From positions 3,061,001 through 3,125,000 of the forward strand of contig JALPQD010000241.1 in assembly GCA_023101885.1 (NCBI GenBank): a stretch of DNA of 64,000 bases, written 5' to 3'. Shown here piece by piece: positions 37,371 to 49,569 of the stretch. Numbering within the stretch: the first letter of the stretch is position 1; every line of letters starts with the position of its first letter. The notes under the pieces are model-generated. The model worked only from the letters and a program-made list of their open reading frames with translations, ran no database searches and was not told the DNA's origin. Source of the stretch: Typhlomys cinereus (lineage: Eukaryota; Chordata; Mammalia; Rodentia; Platacanthomyidae). The position numbers and the translations under genes are program-made.

Positions 37371-38575
37371 TTTAATGTTTACAGATTTCTCATGTTCTTT
37401 CACCTTCATCCACTTTTAGCATGTCATTTGCTTTTTTATATTCAAAAGGCAAATTGTCAGAAAGATCACTGACATAGTCTCACTAGGAACAATTTATCCT
37501 GAGCTTATCTATCATCACATTCCCCTGGGGCTTTTTCATTGCTTCTCACAATTTCATATAAGCCCATATAGTTTTCTTCATGCTTATCAGTTTTAGGAGA
37601 TTAAATGGCATTTCTAGCCACCCTACCTGTGTTGCTGTATTCTGATATTCTATTTTCTATCCATTCAGTGAAGCTGAGAGACTAGAATTACTTACGCATG
37701 ATTTAGAAAAACATCCAATACCTCACATAATTATAGCACACTGTCTAAATGTGCATTCAATAAATATTTGTTAAAAACCAAATGTATGTTCAGAATTGTG
37801 TATTGTGTTGAATGTTAGGGACCAGAGGCACAGGAGACAAAAGTCATTATTTTAATAATTTTAATTAAGACAGAATCAGATAAGTAAATCACAATGCAAT
37901 ATGTAGTACATATTTAAAATGTAGTGATGTTACACATAAATATAGACACATGCATTTTATAAGAATAATTTTGAGTGTTTTATAAGAATAAAATTGAGAG
38001 ATGAGTTGAATATGGAAGTAACTAGGAGGTATCTCTGTGCAGTGAAGCTTTTATTTTCTCTTTGCTTTACTAATAATCGACTGATGACTTGATAATATAC
38101 CAAAACAAAAAAATACTTGGGAAGAAATTAGTATTATTTCATCTATACTTATTAAGAATTCATCAGGAATATAATCTTAAACTGGGTATCTTTTGGGGGG
38201 ATAAGTTTTAATTAGTTTGTCGTTTAATAGAATTAATTGAGTAACATATCTTCATGTGGGAATTTTCACAGTATCTTTTTCAAGAAATTTGCTAGTTTCT
38301 TCTAAGCTATCACGTGTGTATACAAAGTTGTTCATTTGCTTACACTTGCTGTCATTTTAATGACTGTAGATTCAGTAATAATGAACACTTTTATTTCCAA
38401 AATTGATATTTAGTGTCTTCTTTGTCATAATTAACCCTGCTAGAATTTTATAAATTGTATTGATTATTTCAAAGAATCTGTTTTTGTATTTGTTCATTTT
38501 TCTATTTTACTTTATTTTACTAATTACTTTTACTATCTGCTTCTGTTTGTTTTCAGACTTTTTCTTGGAAGTCTG
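37371..38575. other. AT-rich sequence with an old L1 fragment
   Basis: No gene seen. The part from about 38280 to 38575 reads on the minus strand like an old L1 ORF2 mid-region; the rest is unassigned. Confidence 0.4.
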
Positions 38576-38599
38576 TATACCTTTGTGACATCACTTCCG

Positions 38600-40270
38600 C
38601 ATCATCTCTTATGAGAGAACTATGAGTTTCACAGTTGGAACTGTAGGTGATGCAGACAACATCTATGAAATGACTGCTCATATCTCCAGGGAATAAACCA
38701 CGTTGACTAGGAGTAATCTAGGAGGCCAGTGGCTTGATGAAGAAAGAAATTTAAACTTTAGAAAGTGGAATAGAAGAAAAGAGATAACAGTCTGTTCTGG
38801 AAGGCTCAGCACCAAGTGAGGAATACTCAGCTCCAAGCATAGAGTAAGTACAAACACAAGGTGTGTGAATCGTGGCTTAAGACAAAGAAGAACCTCGGAA
38901 AATATCCACTGTACCAGATAACTTAGAGAGAGGGAGTGAAAGAAAAAGATAGGAAAAGAGGGAAGGAGAGAGAGAAAGTGTGTGAGAGACAGAGAGAGAG
39001 AAAGAGAGAAAGAGAGAGAGAGAGATCAGTAGATGGGAGGAAAGGATCAAAGTGAGGGAGGATGAAAAAAGACTGTCAGTCCTGTCCATCCACTCCCAAG
39101 GTGCTAGGGACCATGTAAGTGAGTTGTGTGGACCCTGCTTAGAAGCAGGATAGCTTAGAAGAAACTAGCAGAGCCAACCCTCCACCCCAAGACCCCAAGA
39201 GGAGATTCCCCCATGCTATATAACCCTGTCGAGGACACCCCAGAGCCAGCCATCAGCCACCCACCCACCCCAAGGCCTCAGGACACAACCCCCACTAGAA
39301 TGTAATAGAATCCATAGAAACCACAAGCCAGGGACCAGTTAACCAACCATACAACTTAGGACCCAAGAAAACTTATCATCCAACAGAGGGGAATCTTCCA
39401 TCTGACCCTAAGATAAGTAACCCATTTTATTTTCTCTTTAACCTCAATTGACAGCCACCACAGTTTAAGATTTCTCTATAGCATACCCAAAGGAATACCT
39501 CTAAGGAATTGAAAGTTGCCATATCACACTTATCACTAACCCCTGACTACCCACCCATTTTAATAACCTTAAAGCCGCTCTGATACTTAACTTTAACCTT
39601 ACCTAACCAATCTAAATACCCTTAAACCTCTCAGTTAAAACTGGAATAAAACTCCATCACTCCCTTAACCAGAGTGTGGCTTACATACTTCTTTGCTTAC
39701 CCACAAAACAGCAGCAAACAACCCTAGACTGACCCCCTTAACACACAGGCAGACAGTCTCAACAACTGTCCAAGTGTGGCAACTCTGTGTGACTCAAAAG
39801 AATCAAAAACACAGACCTGAGAAAGATACTAGAGACCAAACACAAAATGCACAAGTCACACTGTAAATCCATGAGATACAACAAAAACCAAGACAAAAAA
39901 ATCTACAAAAAAACCCCATAATAATGGATTCCAACTACAATAACTTCTCAGATATTAGCCAAGAATTAAACAATCAAGAAAATGATTTTCAAAGCTTGAT
40001 TGTTAATATGATCAAAACAATTAAAGAGGAAATCTAAGAGGAGTCAAATAATCGTGTAGGTAAATATGAACAGGAAAATGAACAGGCAGAGATGAAATGA
40101 CAGGCAGATATGAGATGAAAAAGGCTGTTGAAAGAGTAGGGAGTTCCCTTAAGCTGATTGGTATAGGACATCATTTTCTAAACAAGACCACACTTGTACA
40201 GGAAATAGAACCGATACTCAAAACGTGGGATCTCATGAAATTAAAGGGCTTCTGTTCAGCAAAAGCTATT
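38600..40270 (+). mobile_element. Older L1 (+), 5' part, interrupted by younger L1
   Basis: A purine-rich block (38925-39026) and a long 5' UTR-like region precede a decayed ORF1. Its start, at 39847, aligns with the young ORF1 start at 57214 (shared K..C.SMR pattern). At about 40120 the ORF1 N-terminal part jumps directly to the ORF2 C-terminal region (AVERVGSSL, compare ERVGNSLEL in the young copy). So some 3-4 kb of internal sequence is missing. The element continues after the nested L1 at 44083. The exact 5' end is uncertain. Confidence 0.7.
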
Positions 40271-43200
40271 ATTTTTAAATTTCCACTCATACAAACTTAA
40301 CAGGTACACTGGTCCCCTCCCTCCCTTCAAACTCCCACCGCCCTGTGCCTTCCACCCCTCCCCCCATCCCCCAATGCCTCCCCTTCCCATCCCCGGAGCA
40401 TCCTTTAATGTGCATGCCAGACTCTCCTCTGGGTCCTCCTCTCCGATGAGGTGCAAGGACCCAGGGGCATTTCCCAGAACTTCCCCTTAAGCATAGGAAC
40501 ACTACTGTGGCTGTCAATCCCTTGCCTCCAAGGATCTTGGTGCCTTTAGCAAATGCTAGAATTTGAGGGGTCAATAGTGTGTTGGACATTGCGCAGGGCA
40601 TACAAAGTCCAATTATGATTGCTTCAGCCCTAACTTGTGTGGAGTATCTTGCATATCATGCTCCTCCCATCCTTGTGCTCTTACAATCTTACCACCCCCT
40701 CTTCCACAAATTTCCCTGAGCTTCAGGATGGGGAGAGATTAGGCTGGTCTAGTTCTAGGTGGTTGATACAGAGTCTCTGAAGTTCTGGATTATGGTTTGT
40801 TGATTTTTTTTATTCCAGTTTTGCTGCTTCTGCAATGCCCTTGGCTCCATCCTGATGGGTATTGGATGTCACCCCCTGGCCAGAGATAAAAAGCTGTTAA
40901 ACTAGAGTCTTGTTATAAGAGTATATTCAAAGGTAGATGTAATAAAAGTAGGAAACCGCAGTGAGGGAAGGGTCAATCATCCATTTGCAAAATGGTTACT
41001 TTTTATCTGCCAGACTATATGCCCTCCCCTTCTGGTGAGATCATACCCCATCAGTTGTAAATGATCAGGAACGAAAGTCTGTGAACTTAACCAGATGTCT
41101 CATTACTCACTAGCAGTCCTTGATGGTGGCTTATTTTCTGTGCTGTAACATGGTCTCCTCTCTCCTTGTTTCTGGTGTGGCCTTCCAGCCCCATCCCTCC
41201 TGTTCATAATCCTTGCAATTACTGTAGGTATTACAGAGATTTATACTTGAGTGTCTCTAGGTGGGTTTGGTACTAGGAGCCACCTATTAGGGAGTACATA
41301 CGGCACTTAATTTTCTGGGTTTGGGATACTTCACCTAATATAATTGTTTCTAATGACATCCATTTCCTGGCAAATTCCAGTAATTCATCATTTTTGATGG
41401 CTGAGTAGTACTCCATTGTATAGATGTACCATATTTTCCTTATCCACTTGTCAACTGTTGGACATTTGGGTTGATTCCATGACTTTGCTATTGTAAACAG
41501 TGCTGCTATGAACATGGTCGTGCTTGTGCTATCAAGGTGAATTTTTGCTGTATGGGGGGGTTATTCCCAAAAGTGGAATAGCAGGGTCATATGGCACTTC
41601 AATTTTTAATTTGTTTAAGAATCTCCAGACGGCTCGCCAGAGTGGCTGTATGAGCCTGCATTCCTACCAGCAATGTAGGAGAGTTCCCTTGTCTTCACAT
41701 CCTCTCCAGCATTTGGTGCTGTTTGTATTGTATATTTTTGCCATCCTGACCGGGGTGAGATGATATCTCAGGGAAGTTTTGATTTGTATTTCCCTGATGG
41801 CTAAGGATGTGGAGCATTTTTTAAGATATTTGTTAGACATTTTAATTTCATCTCTAGTAAAGTTTCTTTTAAGTTCCAGGGCCCATTTTTTTAATTGAGC
41901 CATTTGTGTCCTTGGTGTTTAGTTTTCTAAGTTCTTTGTGCACTCTGGATAATAGAGCTCTATCAGATATGTGGTTAGTGAAGATTTTTTCCCATTCTGT
42001 GGGTGGCCTTTTTGCTCATGTTACAATCTCTTTATCTGAACAGAAGCTCTTTAATTTCACAAGATCCCAACTGTTGAGAGTTTGTTGCAGTGACTGTGCC
42101 ATTGGATGTCTGTTTAGGAACTGTTGGCCTAGCCCAGTCAGCTCGAGGGAGTTCCCTACTCTTTCAACTATGGTTTTTATAGTCTCTGGCCTTAAATCAA
42201 GGTCCTTGATCCATTTGGAATTAAGTCCTGTACATGGTGACAAGTAGGGGTCCAGTTTTAATCTTCTGCATATGGAGATCCAGTTTTGCCTGCACCATTT
42301 GTTGAAGATGCTGTTCTTTTTCCATTGGATTCTTTGGGCCCCTTTGTCAAAGATCAAATGGCTGTAGTTGTGTGGGCTTATATCTGGGTCTTCAATCCTT
42401 ATCCATTGATCTGTGTGTCTATTTTGGAGCCAGTACCATGCTGTTTTTATAACTATGGATTTGTAGTATAGACTAAGGTTTGGTATGGTAATACCTCCGG
42501 CAGTGTTTTTGTTATTTAGGATTGTCTTTGCTATCCTGGGTCTTTTGTGCCTCCATATGAATTTTGAGATTATTTGGTCAACCTCTTTAAAGAATTGCTT
42601 TGGGATTTTAATTGGTATAGCATTGAATTTGTATATTGCCTTTGGTAGGATGGTCATTTTTAAGATGTTGATTCTGCCAATCCAGGAGCATGGGAGGTCT
42701 TTCCACCTTCTGGTGTCTCCTGCAATTTCTTTCTTTAGGGTTTTAAAGTTTTTCGTTGTAAAGGTCTTTTACTTCCTTGGTTAGGTTTATATCAAGGTAT
42801 TTCATTTTTTTAGGGGCTATAGTAAATGGGATTGTTTCTCTCAGGGCTTTTTCACTTCTTTCATTCTGGGCATATAGGAAGGCCACTGATTTTTGCACAT
42901 TTATTTTGTATCCTGCCACCCTGCTGAACTTCTCAATTAGTTCCAGGAGCTTCCTGGTGGAGTTTTTGGGATCACTCAGGTATAAGATCATGTCATCTGC
43001 AGATAGGGATAGCATTTGAATCCCTTTTATGTCCCTTTCTTGTCTTATGGCTTCAGCTAAGACTTCAAGTACAATATTGAAGAGAAGTGGTGAGAGTGGA
43101 CAGTCTTGTCTAGTTCCTGATCGAAGTGGGAATGCTTAGAGTTTTTCCCCATTGAGTATAATCCTTGCTGTGGGCTTGTTGTATACAGCTTTTATTATAT

Positions 43201-44082
43201 TGATAAAGGTTCCTTCCATTCCAGCTGTCTCTAGGGTTTTGATCATAAAAGGCTGTTGGATCTTGTCAAACGCTTTTTCTGCATCTATCGAGAGTATCAT
43301 GTGGTCTTGGACTTTGTATTGGTTTATATGATGAATTACATTTATTGATTTGTGTATGTTGAACCAACCTTGTATGCCTAGAATAAAGCCTACTTGATCC
43401 CCATGGATGATCTTTTTGATATGTGTTTGAATCTGATTTGCTAAGACTTTCTCAAGAATCTTTGCATCTGTGTTCATCAAAGAGATTGGCCTATAGTTTT
43501 CTTTTTTAAGTGTATCTTTATTAGGTTTTGGGATTAAGATGATATTAGCTTCATAGAAGGAATTTGGTAGTGTTCCTTCCTTTGCTATTTGATGAAACAG
43601 TTTAAAGAGTATTGGTGTTATTAGCTCCTTAAATGTCTGGTAGAACTCTGTGCTGAATCCATCTGGTCCAGGACATTTCTTGGTGGGAAGATTGGAGACT
43701 ACTTCATCGATTTCTTCATATGTTATGGGACTATTTAAATAATTCACCACTTCCTGACTCAATTTAGGTAAGTTGTGTTTATTTAGGAATTCATCCATCT
43801 CTATTGTGTTGTCGTATTTCACAGAGTATAAGTTTTTGAAGTATGACATTATAATTCTCTGGATTTCTTGGGTATCAGTAGTGATAACTCCATTTTCATT
43901 TCTAATTTGTTAATTTGAGTTTTCTCTCTCTTGCTTTTGGTTATTTTAGTGAGGGGTTTATCAATCTTATTGAGTTTTTCAAAGAACCATCTTTTTGACT
44001 GGTTGATTTTTTATATCGTTTTCATAATCTCAATGTCGGATATTTCTCCCCTTATTTTGCTAATCTCCTCTCTTCTGCTGCT
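40271..44082 (-). mobile_element. Younger 5'-truncated L1 nested in older L1, 13-bp TSD
   Basis: Minus-strand L1 carrying the 3' UTR (40271-41272, with the polypyrimidine tract at about 40310-40390) and ORF2 from the fingers/reverse-transcriptase region to the C-terminus (stop at 41273). RT conserved segments are readable at 43849-43136, but frameshifts and stops break the ORF. It is 5'-truncated inside ORF2. The perfect duplication agcaaaagctatt (40258-40270 and 44083-44095) falls in the older L1's ORF2. It closely resembles the 51-58 kb L1, so it belongs to the same young subfamily. Confidence 0.95.
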
Positions 44083-44900
44083 AGCAAAAGCTATTGTTAA
44101 CTGAGAAAAAAGACAATTCATAGAATGGGAAAAAATCCTCACTAACCACACATCTCATAGAGGACTAATATCCAGAGTGCAGAAAGAACTCATAAAATTA
44201 AATACCAAGGAGATAAACAGTCCAATTTGAAAATGGGCCTTAGAACTTAAAAGTAACCTTTCCCAGGATGAAATTTTAAAATGTCTGACAAATACCTTAA
44301 ACAATATTTCGCCTCCCTAGTAATTAGGGAAATGCAAATTAAAACTACTATGAGATATCGTCTCACCCCGTCAGAATGACTAAAATCCAAAACACATATG
44401 GCAACCAATGCTGGAAAGGATACAAGGAGAAGGGAACCCTTATATATTGCAGGTGGGAATGCAGACTTGTATAACTGCTCTGGAGATCTGTTTGGTGGTT
44501 TTGAAAAATATTAAAAATTAAAATTCCATATGAATCTGTGATACTACTATGGGGAATATTCCCAAAGACTGTTTCATATTACTGTAAAGACACATGTATA
44601 TTTTCATTGTGGTATTATTCACAATAGTTGATGAATGGAGAATGAAAACATGGTATATATAAACAATATAATACTATGCAGCTATCAAAAATGAATTAAT
44701 GAAATTTGTTGGTAAATGGATGTAGTTGGAAGAAGTTATACTGAGCAAAGTATCCCACACACAGACAGATATCTCGTGTTCTCCCTTATAAGTGGAACCT
44801 GGGACTAAGTCCTCATAATGATATATTCAAGAGGAAATCTACAATATCCATTACAACCACAAAAGAACTGAATTGGGGGGGATAAAGGAAAGAAGACACC
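44083..44900 (+). mobile_element. Older L1 (+), 3' part after nested insertion
   Basis: Resumes ORF2 C-terminal coding exactly at the target duplication (translated ...FIEWEKILTNH..., compare the same motif in the young L1). It runs through a decayed tail with several stops into a short 3' UTR with a G-run (44875-44881) and purine-rich end. Confidence 0.85.
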
Positions 44901-45189
44901 AAGAAAGCAGAAACAAAGAAACCCAGTTAAATAGATAAATAAGGCCACTGTTAAGAAAAGTCCATAAATATTGAGACATCTGATCCTGTCTACTGTCAGT
45001 TTCCTCCCCATCCACTGTTGTTTAGACTGCTTTATAGTGCTGCACAAGTATTCCCTGTCATGAAAAGGGGGGAGGCCAGGGCTTAGTAAGCAGGTGATTG
45101 GCTCCCTGGAGGCCAACCCCACTTTTGTATTAAAAATTAGGGTGTGAAAATACCATAAATTCACTATAACCATCTATGAAACACTAAAA
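44901..45189. other. No gene seen between L1 remnants
   Basis: A short stretch following the L1 tail. The 122-codon open minus-strand frame here (44805-45173) has no family resemblance. Confidence 0.35.
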
Positions 45190-45983
45190 AATTAACAGAT
45201 ACATGAATATGAAAAAATGTTTGCCAGCAAGAAATGCATCTCTCTGTCAAAGACAAAGTCTTAGGATGCAATGATGGATAAAAGCATTCTAAACAAATAT
45301 AACTTGAAAGTGGGTAGGTATAGCTATATTAACACTTGACAAAGTATATTTCAAACAGTAATTAGCCAGAAGATCACTTCATACCGACAAAAGAAACAAT
45401 CCCCCAACAGCATATAACAATTGTAAGCATATATGCACCAAACACCAGCACAATCAATTTTAAAAAATAAACACTACTGTATATAAAGGGTGGGATTAAT
45501 CCCATCATAATAATAACAGGTGACTTCACTCTTACCAATAGATGTTTCAGTTATATACAAAAAAATCAACAAAAAAAAATCAGAGTTAAAGTGTCACTAT
45601 AGATTAAATAGATTTAACAGACCTCAATAGAATAATCCACCCAAACACTGCAAGATGCACATTTTCCTTAGTTATGAAACTTTCTCAAAAATAGACCTTA
45701 TTTTTTAGGATGCAAAGCAAGAAAATTGAAATTACTTCTTCCATCTAATGATAATGGGACAAAACTAGAAATCTACTGCAGTGGGTGCTGCAGAAAACTA
45801 CAAAACTGTGTAGATTAGACAACATATAATGATTGGGTCCTAAAGAAAACAGAAGGAAAAATAAAGTTGCCCAGGAGTGAATGAAAATGAAAATGTAAAA
45901 CACAAAAGCTGTGGGCTTATAAGAGAACAGCTTTAAGAGTGAATTTCACCACTATAAGTACCTGTATTAAAAAGTGATAGCTT
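45190..45983 (+). mobile_element. Old L1 ORF2 endonuclease-region relic (+)
   Basis: Plus-strand translation in shifting frames resembles the L1 ORF2 endonuclease domain and following linker (patterns like ..AYMHQTPAQS.. and ..YETFSKIDLI..). Heavily mutated; continues beyond the SINE. Confidence 0.65.
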
Positions 45984-46205
45984 GGGGCTGGAGAGGTGGC
46001 TCAGGGGTTAGGCCTTTGCCTTGCAGGCCGAAGGTCCTGAATTCAGATCCTAGACCCCACATATAGACGCCAGGCGGAAGCTGGGGCGGCCTGCGTTTCT
46101 AGTCCTGGTAGGGCGGAGCCTATGAATCCTGGAGCAGCTAAACAAGGAGGAGGTGGAGGTGTTCATGGTGGTACCTGAATTCGCCCGTGGTCCTACACAC
46201 ACACT

Positions 46206-46236
<31 letters not shown>

Positions 46237-46320
46237 ACACACGCACACACGTGCACACACGCACACATGTGCACACACGCACACACGTGCACACACGCAC
46301 ACATGCACAATTGAATAATA
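45984..46320 (+). repeat. Young B2-superfamily SINE with TSD, in old L1
   Basis: Plus-strand full-length copy whose long (AC)n/(GTGCAC)n tract at about 46194-46308 carries six to seven cacgtgcacacacgca-like units. Tail ttgaataataa. Flanked by a 15-bp duplication with one mismatch, aaaaagtgatagctt / aaaaagtgatatctt (45969-45983 and 46321-46335). Confidence 0.93.
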
Positions 46321-46335
46321 AAAAAGTGATATCTT

Positions 46336-46800
46336 AAATAATTTAATGACATAACTCAAGGTTTTAGAAAGGTGAGAACAAACAAAACATGAAATCACTA
46401 GAAGAAAGCAAATAATAAAGATTAGAACTGAAATTATTGAAAAGGAAAATATGAAGAAGAACAACATGAAAAAAATAAGATTTAGCTATTTCTTTGAGAC
46501 AATGTTGATCAAACCTCAGACAAATAAATAGGGAAGGTCTAAATTAATATCTACACAAAACTGTTACCTAAACTTTTAGTAGTGTTTTGCATAATAGCTA
46601 ATATGTAGGAATAACCTCAGTGTTCACAAGCTGATGAATAAAAAATGTGATATAGACTTACAATTGAATATTGTTTGGCAGTAAAAATAAAGAGAAAAAA
46701 GAGAAGAAAGAGAATAAATAGTATTTCTGGCATGACATCACTTCTACTGGAGACCTAATTTTACCCAGATTTAAGAGAATATGTTACTTCACAATGCATG
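46336..46800 (+). mobile_element. Old L1 relic, continuation (+)
   Basis: Decayed L1 ORF2 sequence (reading ..KSLEESK.. near 46390, and a C-terminal-like stretch near 46590-46700). Probably the same old insertion as 45190-45983, with internal loss. Confidence 0.5.
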
Positions 46801-47006
46801 TCTTATTTCTTAATGGAAGTGTGTCAGAGTTACATTGTAAAAGAGCATGAAGATAGAGAAAATTATTGCAGTCATTCTGAGGAAAAATGATCTGCAACAA
46901 TCTGCCTAGTAGTCAAAATTTCTCACTGTGCAAAATATGCTTTAGTCCCTTCTTTGCCCCCCCTCAAGTTCAAGTGAATATTTCAGAATGTTATCATCTA
47001 TTTCAG

Positions 47007-47120
47007 ATCTCGCTGAGAATGAGGTATCTTAATGTGATCCTTATTAGTATGGTATTTGCCAATATGAAGACAGCTGAAAAGACAAGTTCTCTGCCATCTA
47101 GTGTACCTGCAGATGATCAG
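47007..47120 (+). other. Candidate small coding exon (acceptor-ATG-donor)
   Basis: A polypyrimidine-poor but recognisable acceptor (ctatttcag at 46998-47006) is followed by ATG at 47019. Thirty-four open codons end at a consensus donor (cag/gtgagc, 47120/47121). The first about 18 residues (MRYLNVILISMVFANMKT) look like a short signal peptide. The frame is also open upstream to 46887. I recognise no family. It could be an exon of an unknown secreted peptide or non-coding RNA, or chance. Confidence 0.2.
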
Positions 47121-47589
47121 GTGAGCATAATATCGTAATGACCTCCCATGTGAGAAAGGAAAGACTTGTTGGGAATAGTCTCACAGTTAGCTTTATTTTA
47201 ATATTAGTGGGTCCAGAGGAATAGTTTCCAAATTCTGAGCAATTATTATCAATCTTTAACATGTTTTATAGATAAATGTCGCCATATGTCTATTTTACTA
47301 TTGGTGGATAATGTGGTGGTCTTTGGCATGAAGCATATTTACAAAAGCAGAAAACCAATTAGGGCAGCCTGTCCCTGTGTAAACAGTTGTTTTCCTTATG
47401 ATTTTCATTCTCATGGACATTGCAAGTTTTATTTTGCCTGGTTTTCCTTGCTCCATCCTGCATGAGTAGTAGCTCATTAGTCACACATAGGGAACACCTG
47501 TCTTATGGAACAAGCTATTCTGTTCAAGGGCAAGCACATAATAATGATGAGAAAATGCTTAGCAAAACATATTTGTAAAGAACTTTTTT

Positions 47590-47601
47590 ATGCATATTTT
47601 A

Positions 47602-47640
<39 letters not shown>

Positions 47641-47790
47641 CAGAGGGTACCTTGTGTTCTTGTGGAGGATCAAGGGTGACTTTGGGAATCATCCTGGATT
47701 GCTTCTATCTCCTTGCTTGCTTTGGGATTGCCCAGGCTCTGCATACCAGACCTGGAAGTTAGGGCTGCTGCCATTTCTGCCTGGCGTTTT
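47590..47790 (-). repeat. Old B2-superfamily SINE, left part (split by L1 tail)
   Basis: Tail with (GT)n at 47604-47638 and the older-type body (gtgactttgggaatcatcct), cut at ctgcctggcgtttt by the inserted L1 fragment. Resumes at 48090. Confidence 0.85.
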
Positions 47791-48089
47791 TTTTTTTTAA
47801 TTTTTTCTACTTTTACAAGCATATTGAGTATTCATTCCAGCTTCCCTCCCTCTCCCTTCCTTTCCCCTTCCTCCTTCCTTCCTCCCATCCTCTCCTTTAC
47901 TTCACTATTCTCTGTCACATCCTCCCACCTTTCCACCTTTATGCTTCTATGGGCCTCAGGGTTCCCTCTGGCTTGTCTACTCCTATAAGGGTTCAAGCCT
48001 CCATAGTGTAACAAGTTACCTCTCTTCAGGCCATCCTACTGATATGTGCATTTCCCTCATCCAGCTTTAGACCCAAAGGTTTCCACTGC
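47791..48089 (-). mobile_element. 5'-truncated L1 tail inserted in a SINE
   Basis: Poly-T (poly(A) of a minus-strand L1) at left, then the L1 3' UTR pattern (ttttacaagcatattgagta, CT-rich block). About 300 bases in all. It is flanked by tgcctggc(g/a)tttt at 47778-47790 and 48090-48102, an imperfect target duplication of the host SINE. Confidence 0.85.
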
Positions 48090-48178
48090 TGCCTGGCATT
48101 TTTACATGGGACCTGGGATCTGAACTCAGAACCTTCTGCTTATGAAACAGTCTTAACCCTTAAGCCATCTCTCATCCC
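48090..48178 (-). repeat. Old B2-superfamily SINE, right part (head)
   Basis: Completes the SINE begun at 47590: 'ttacatgggacctgggatct', then reversed head ccttaagccatctct. Orientation matches the left part. Confidence 0.85.
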
Positions 48179-49557
48179 ATGTAAAGAACTTTTAATAAAC
48201 TGAAACACATTTAAAATCTTCAAGGTTAAGTTAAAAGCATAAGCAACAGTTTTAAAGCAGATTTTCCTTGAAAATCACATTAATATAATGTTTCCAGACA
48301 ATTAAATTTGAATTTAAGTAAAGCAAGGGACATGTTCTTGTCACTAGTTCACCAAAATCTTGAAGTCATATAAGTTACATATTGTTCATTTCTTGTAAAA
48401 AGCTCACATCAACTCCCTACAATTTCTTTTCATGGCTCTTAGCACCACTTTCTGTGATCTTAGTTCTAACCGTTTAATCATTTTTCCTTTTCATTCAGAA
48501 TATAAGTTTTGATTGCTACATTTAAAATCACCCCACACCTTAATTTCTTCAATAACAATTATTTTAGTATAAAAATCTGCAAATTATATAGGTATTATCA
48601 GGGATTGAGAACGAGAGAATCTGCTTTCAAGACAGTAATATGATTATTAAGTTGGTGTTAGCTAGTGGCTTGAAATTCAGGAAAGTGAATTAAGGAAAGG
48701 GCATCAAAGTCGTCATCAATCTGTGCATCTCCACAGGCAATTTGTGCTCTACATAGAACTGGAGTTCATGAGTGATAAGGATAATCTAACAAAGAAGACA
48801 GAGGAAAAACACTGTGGTAATGACATAAAATGGCAGACTAGAGAATACCAAGTTGTTTTCTACCACAAAGAGATGTCCAATAACTCTACAGGAGCTTCAG
48901 AAAACAAATTTTTAATTAGCAAAAAAATGCTAATTTAAAAAATCATCTTCAAAAAGGAGAAAGACCGTTTTATGTGGGTTTTTTTAAACTGCTTTTATGC
49001 CATTCCCTCCACAGCATAGCAATGATCTTTGGATTTAGCAGGCAACATCTCATTTCCCAATCTACCTACCTTGGACTGGAGGGAATAGAGTAGATTTCAT
49101 TATCAAATTTTTGAGCATGCCTGCTTTCAACTGCCTGAAACATTAACACAGAAAGCCAGTTTCTGTTTTGCATGATTGGGTGAAGATGATAAAAGTGGCA
49201 AATATTTAAGTTAAAGATGACTACAAACCCACAGATAGCCGAGATGAGATTTTGAGTGGTGACACAATGGGCTAGACTTGGAAGAAAATCTGAAACTATG
49301 GGAACTGAAGACATTCAAGATGAGTCACATATATGATTTATTAGTCATCTTGTGTTGCTATAGTCACATATAATAGACTGTATGATTTAAAACAACAAAA
49401 ACATATTTGTTCATAGTTCTGGAGTTCTGAAAATCTTGAGACCAGAGTTCCTGTGTGGCTGAAATCTGATTTGTGTTCTTCTTCTGGTGTATAAACAGTT
49501 GTCTGTCTTGCTAAGTCCTTATGTGGGAGGGATGACGGAAGGGGAAGAGAAAATATG
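48179..49557. other. No recognised gene; one open exon-like stretch
   Basis: Unique AT-rich sequence. The stretch at 48737-48938 follows a good acceptor (ctccacag) and stays open for 66 codons, with a mixed-composition, non-repeat translation ending at a TAA. Phase 0 splicing from the 47007-47120 candidate would instead stop after 12 codons. I recognise no family. Confidence 0.3.
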
Positions 49558-49569
49558 GAGAGGAAAGAT

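Noticed and set aside
39240..39260. TATA-like tatataacc near 39215 as a gene promoter
   Set aside because: It is within the older L1's 5' UTR region; no separate gene follows.
42016..43849. 213- and 237-codon reverse-transcriptase frames as a host gene
   Set aside because: They belong to a 5'-truncated L1 with target duplications and broken frames.
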